From positions 1 through 31,587 of the IMG/VR virus record IMGVR_UViG_3300027977_002218: DNA of 31,587 nt; one strand, written 5' to 3'. Below, in pieces: positions 30,784 to 31,587 of this stretch. Numbering within the stretch: the stretch's first letter is position 1; each line of letters opens with the position of its first letter. The notes below the pieces were generated by a model that saw nothing but the letters and a program-made list of their open reading frames with translations, was not told the origin of the DNA and ran no database searches. The DNA comes from a virus. The position numbers were made by a program, and so were the translations under genes.

Positions 30784-30963
30784 ATGCCAGCAAAGTCAGA
30801 AAAACAGCGTAAATTTTTTGGAGCTGTAATGGGTGCCAAAGAAGGTCAAAAAGGCGTTAAAGGTGCAGCTAAGAAAGTAGCTAAAGAAATGCCTAAAAAA
30901 GAAATTAAAAAGTTTCTTAAAAAAGAGTCTTTTGAAGACTTAGTTAGTTCGATCCTCGAATAA
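30784..30963 (+). CDS. DUF3008-like small protein with a C-terminal leader-like tail
   Basis: A 59-residue basic protein. MPAKSEKQRKFFGAVMGAKEG at the start matches the DUF3008 pattern (MPAKSxxQxxFFGMV). A Lys-rich middle (KKVAKEMPKKEIKKF) is followed by ESFEDLVSSILE at the very C-terminus, closely resembling the N-terminal leaders of other proteins here and ending in I-L-E. The open frame begins at 30745, but ATG 30784 gives the family's usual start. It overlaps the end of the convergent gene by 20 bp. Function of DUF3008 is unknown; virion internal location is possible. Confidence 0.75.
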   Translation: MPAKSEKQRKFFGAVMGAKEGQKGVKGAAKKVAKEMPKKEIKKFLKKESFEDLVSSILE

Positions 30964-31234
30964 GTTTTTTAAATCTTTTTTCAGCAGATGGGAGATCAAG
31001 ATGGGTCCATCCGAGAATGCCCCACTGAGTAGAGCCAGGGTAGACTTCTGCAGCAGCAATTTTTGAACCGCCAATCTCATAGCCGTTGTGAGACTTAATT
31101 TGCACCACTTCGTAGTTAGCTTTCGAGTCTTTTAGTTTGGCGTTTTCCTGTTTGTAAATGGCAAACTCTCCCTTACGTTCAACCTGAGTATATTTGAATC
31201 CCTTTTTAACAAACGTTTTTTCTAATTTTTTCAT
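30944..31234 (-). CDS. Conserved-looking phage protein, unknown
   Basis: A 96-residue protein with alternating strands: FKYTQVERKGEFAIYKQ, YEVVQIKSHNGYEIGG and YPGSTQWGILGWTHLDL. No domain recognised. ATG 31234 (MKKLEKTF) is preferred to an upstream frame start because the -10 TATACT ends 6 nt before it. Overlaps the DUF3008 gene tail-to-tail by 20 bp. Confidence 0.6.
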   Translation of the reverse strand: MKKLEKTFVKKGFKYTQVERKGEFAIYKQENAKLKDSKANYEVVQIKSHNGYEIGGSKIAAAEVYPGSTQWGILGWTHLDLPSAEKRFKKLIRGSN

Positions 31235-31240
31235 ACTGTT

Positions 31241-31269
31241 AGTATAAAAGGAACCCGGCTTCAAGTCAA
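31241..31269 (-). promoter_or_regulatory. sigma70-like promoter overlapping a terminator
   Basis: Minus strand TTGACT (31264-31269), 17-nt spacer, TATACT (31241-31246), 6 nt, ATG 31234. Both hexamers match the consensus at five of six positions. The -35 lies in the loop of the terminator hairpin of the gene upstream. Confidence 0.55.
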
Positions 31270-31285
31270 GCTCAAAGCCGGGTTC
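31245..31285 (-). terminator. Rho-independent terminator of the 31304-31543 gene
   Basis: Perfect 11-bp GC-rich stem (31251-31261 with 31275-31285), 13-nt loop, followed in the leftward direction by CTTTTAT. On the opposite strand no T-run follows. It starts 19 nt after the stop of the 31304 gene. Confidence 0.75.
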
Positions 31286-31303
31286 GTGTAACGCTACAAC
31301 AAC

Positions 31304-31543
31304 TTAGCGAGCACTACGGGTAGCGCGGATCTTAGCGAAACGACCATTGTTATCACGAACGCTGTGAAAGCGTTGGCGAAGAACAGCAGTGTTCGAGCGA
31401 TCAACGAAACCGAGAAACTCGTAACGTGTTGTATCGAGGTAGTTCTCGACGATGCAGGACTTAACATTCTTAGGCGCATTGGCCGGAATGTAGAAGTCAG
31501 CAATCTGTTCGAGGTTCATTGTCGTGATGTTTGTGTTTTTCAT
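31304..31543 (-). CDS. Small, basic-tailed protein, high GC for this genome
   Basis: A 79-residue protein. The body (LEQIADFYIPANAPKNVKSCIV, YEFLGFVDRSNTAVLRQRF) leads to a basic end (NGRFAKIRATRSAR), suggesting nucleic-acid contact. The frame extends to a GTG at 31582, but ATG 31543 looks the better start. It is far richer in GC than its neighbours: one line of it (31321-31380) is 30/60 GC by hand count. It ends before a strong terminator, so it may be a separately transcribed, highly expressed gene. Family not recognised. Confidence 0.6.
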   Translation of the reverse strand: MKNTNITTMNLEQIADFYIPANAPKNVKSCIVENYLDTTRYEFLGFVDRSNTAVLRQRFHSVRDNNGRFAKIRATRSAR

Positions 31544-31553
31544 AACGCGTTTA

Positions 31554-31581
31554 ATAATATATGAGGTTTTAAGCTTTTCCA
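31554..31581 (-). promoter_or_regulatory. Possible promoter for the 31304-31543 gene
   Basis: Minus strand TGGAAA (31576-31581), 16-nt spacer, TATTAT (31554-31559), 10 nt, ATG. Weak match at the edge of the window. Confidence 0.25.
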
Positions 31582-31587
31582 CTAACT

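Noticed and set aside
1-31587. tRNA genes, CRISPR arrays, insertion sequences, attachment sites
   Set aside because: No cloverleaf with a GTTCRA arm, no regularly spaced repeats, no transposase or integrase, no flanking direct repeats seen by eye.

Overview
The window looks like part of a T4-like myovirus genome, probably marine and AT-rich. The left third and the centre carry a recognisable T4-type core: family B DNA polymerase (gp43), the gp46/gp47 recombination nuclease, the late sigma factor gp55, and UvsW and UvsY. The right side carries a gp61-type primase, a RecB-like nuclease, QueD and QueE, GIY-YIG endonucleases and many small phage-type proteins. I see no tRNA or rRNA gene, CRISPR array, integrase or transposase. 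The host cannot be read from the sequence; sigma70-like promoters suggest a proteobacterial or cyanobacterial host.

Layout. 1-17933 is transcribed leftward: uvsY, uvsW, 55, 47, then a 10-kb block of thirteen glycosyltransferase and methyltransferase genes (4324-14416), then 46, one more glycosyltransferase and 43, which is cut by the window edge. The block sits between genes 47 and 46, whose products work as one complex, and it is visibly more AT-rich than its flanks. 17934-17989 is a divergent control region. 17990-23796 runs rightward with small putative virion or core proteins, a Seg-like endonuclease, a two-fold Cys/His protein, a Dps-like protein, a tightly coupled nucleotidyltransferase / ligase-like / HxGH adenylyltransferase cassette, and QueD. 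A leftward GIY-YIG homing endonuclease (23793-24449) separates QueD from QueE. QueE, a P-loop kinase and a 472-residue Gln-rich protein follow. From 27597 to the end the strands alternate, with several tail-to-tail overlaps.

Two patterns run across the window. First, many start codons lie only 5-8 nt downstream of a promoter -10 element (TTGAxx-16/17-TATAAT-like) or of a T4-late-like box (NNTAAATA), and Shine-Dalgarno sequences are nearly absent. This predicts leaderless or near-leaderless mRNAs. Second, at least seven rightward or accessory proteins start with a short amphipathic segment ending in (L/I)xE. This resembles the capsid-targeting peptides that T4 prohead protease gp21 removes from internal proteins. 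The nucleotidyltransferase/ligase/adenylyltransferase trio carries it, so these enzymes may be packaged in the capsid and delivered with the DNA. Both ideas are inferences from sequence and can be tested.

No stretch over 300 bases lacks a gene; the longest gap is 5513-5640.
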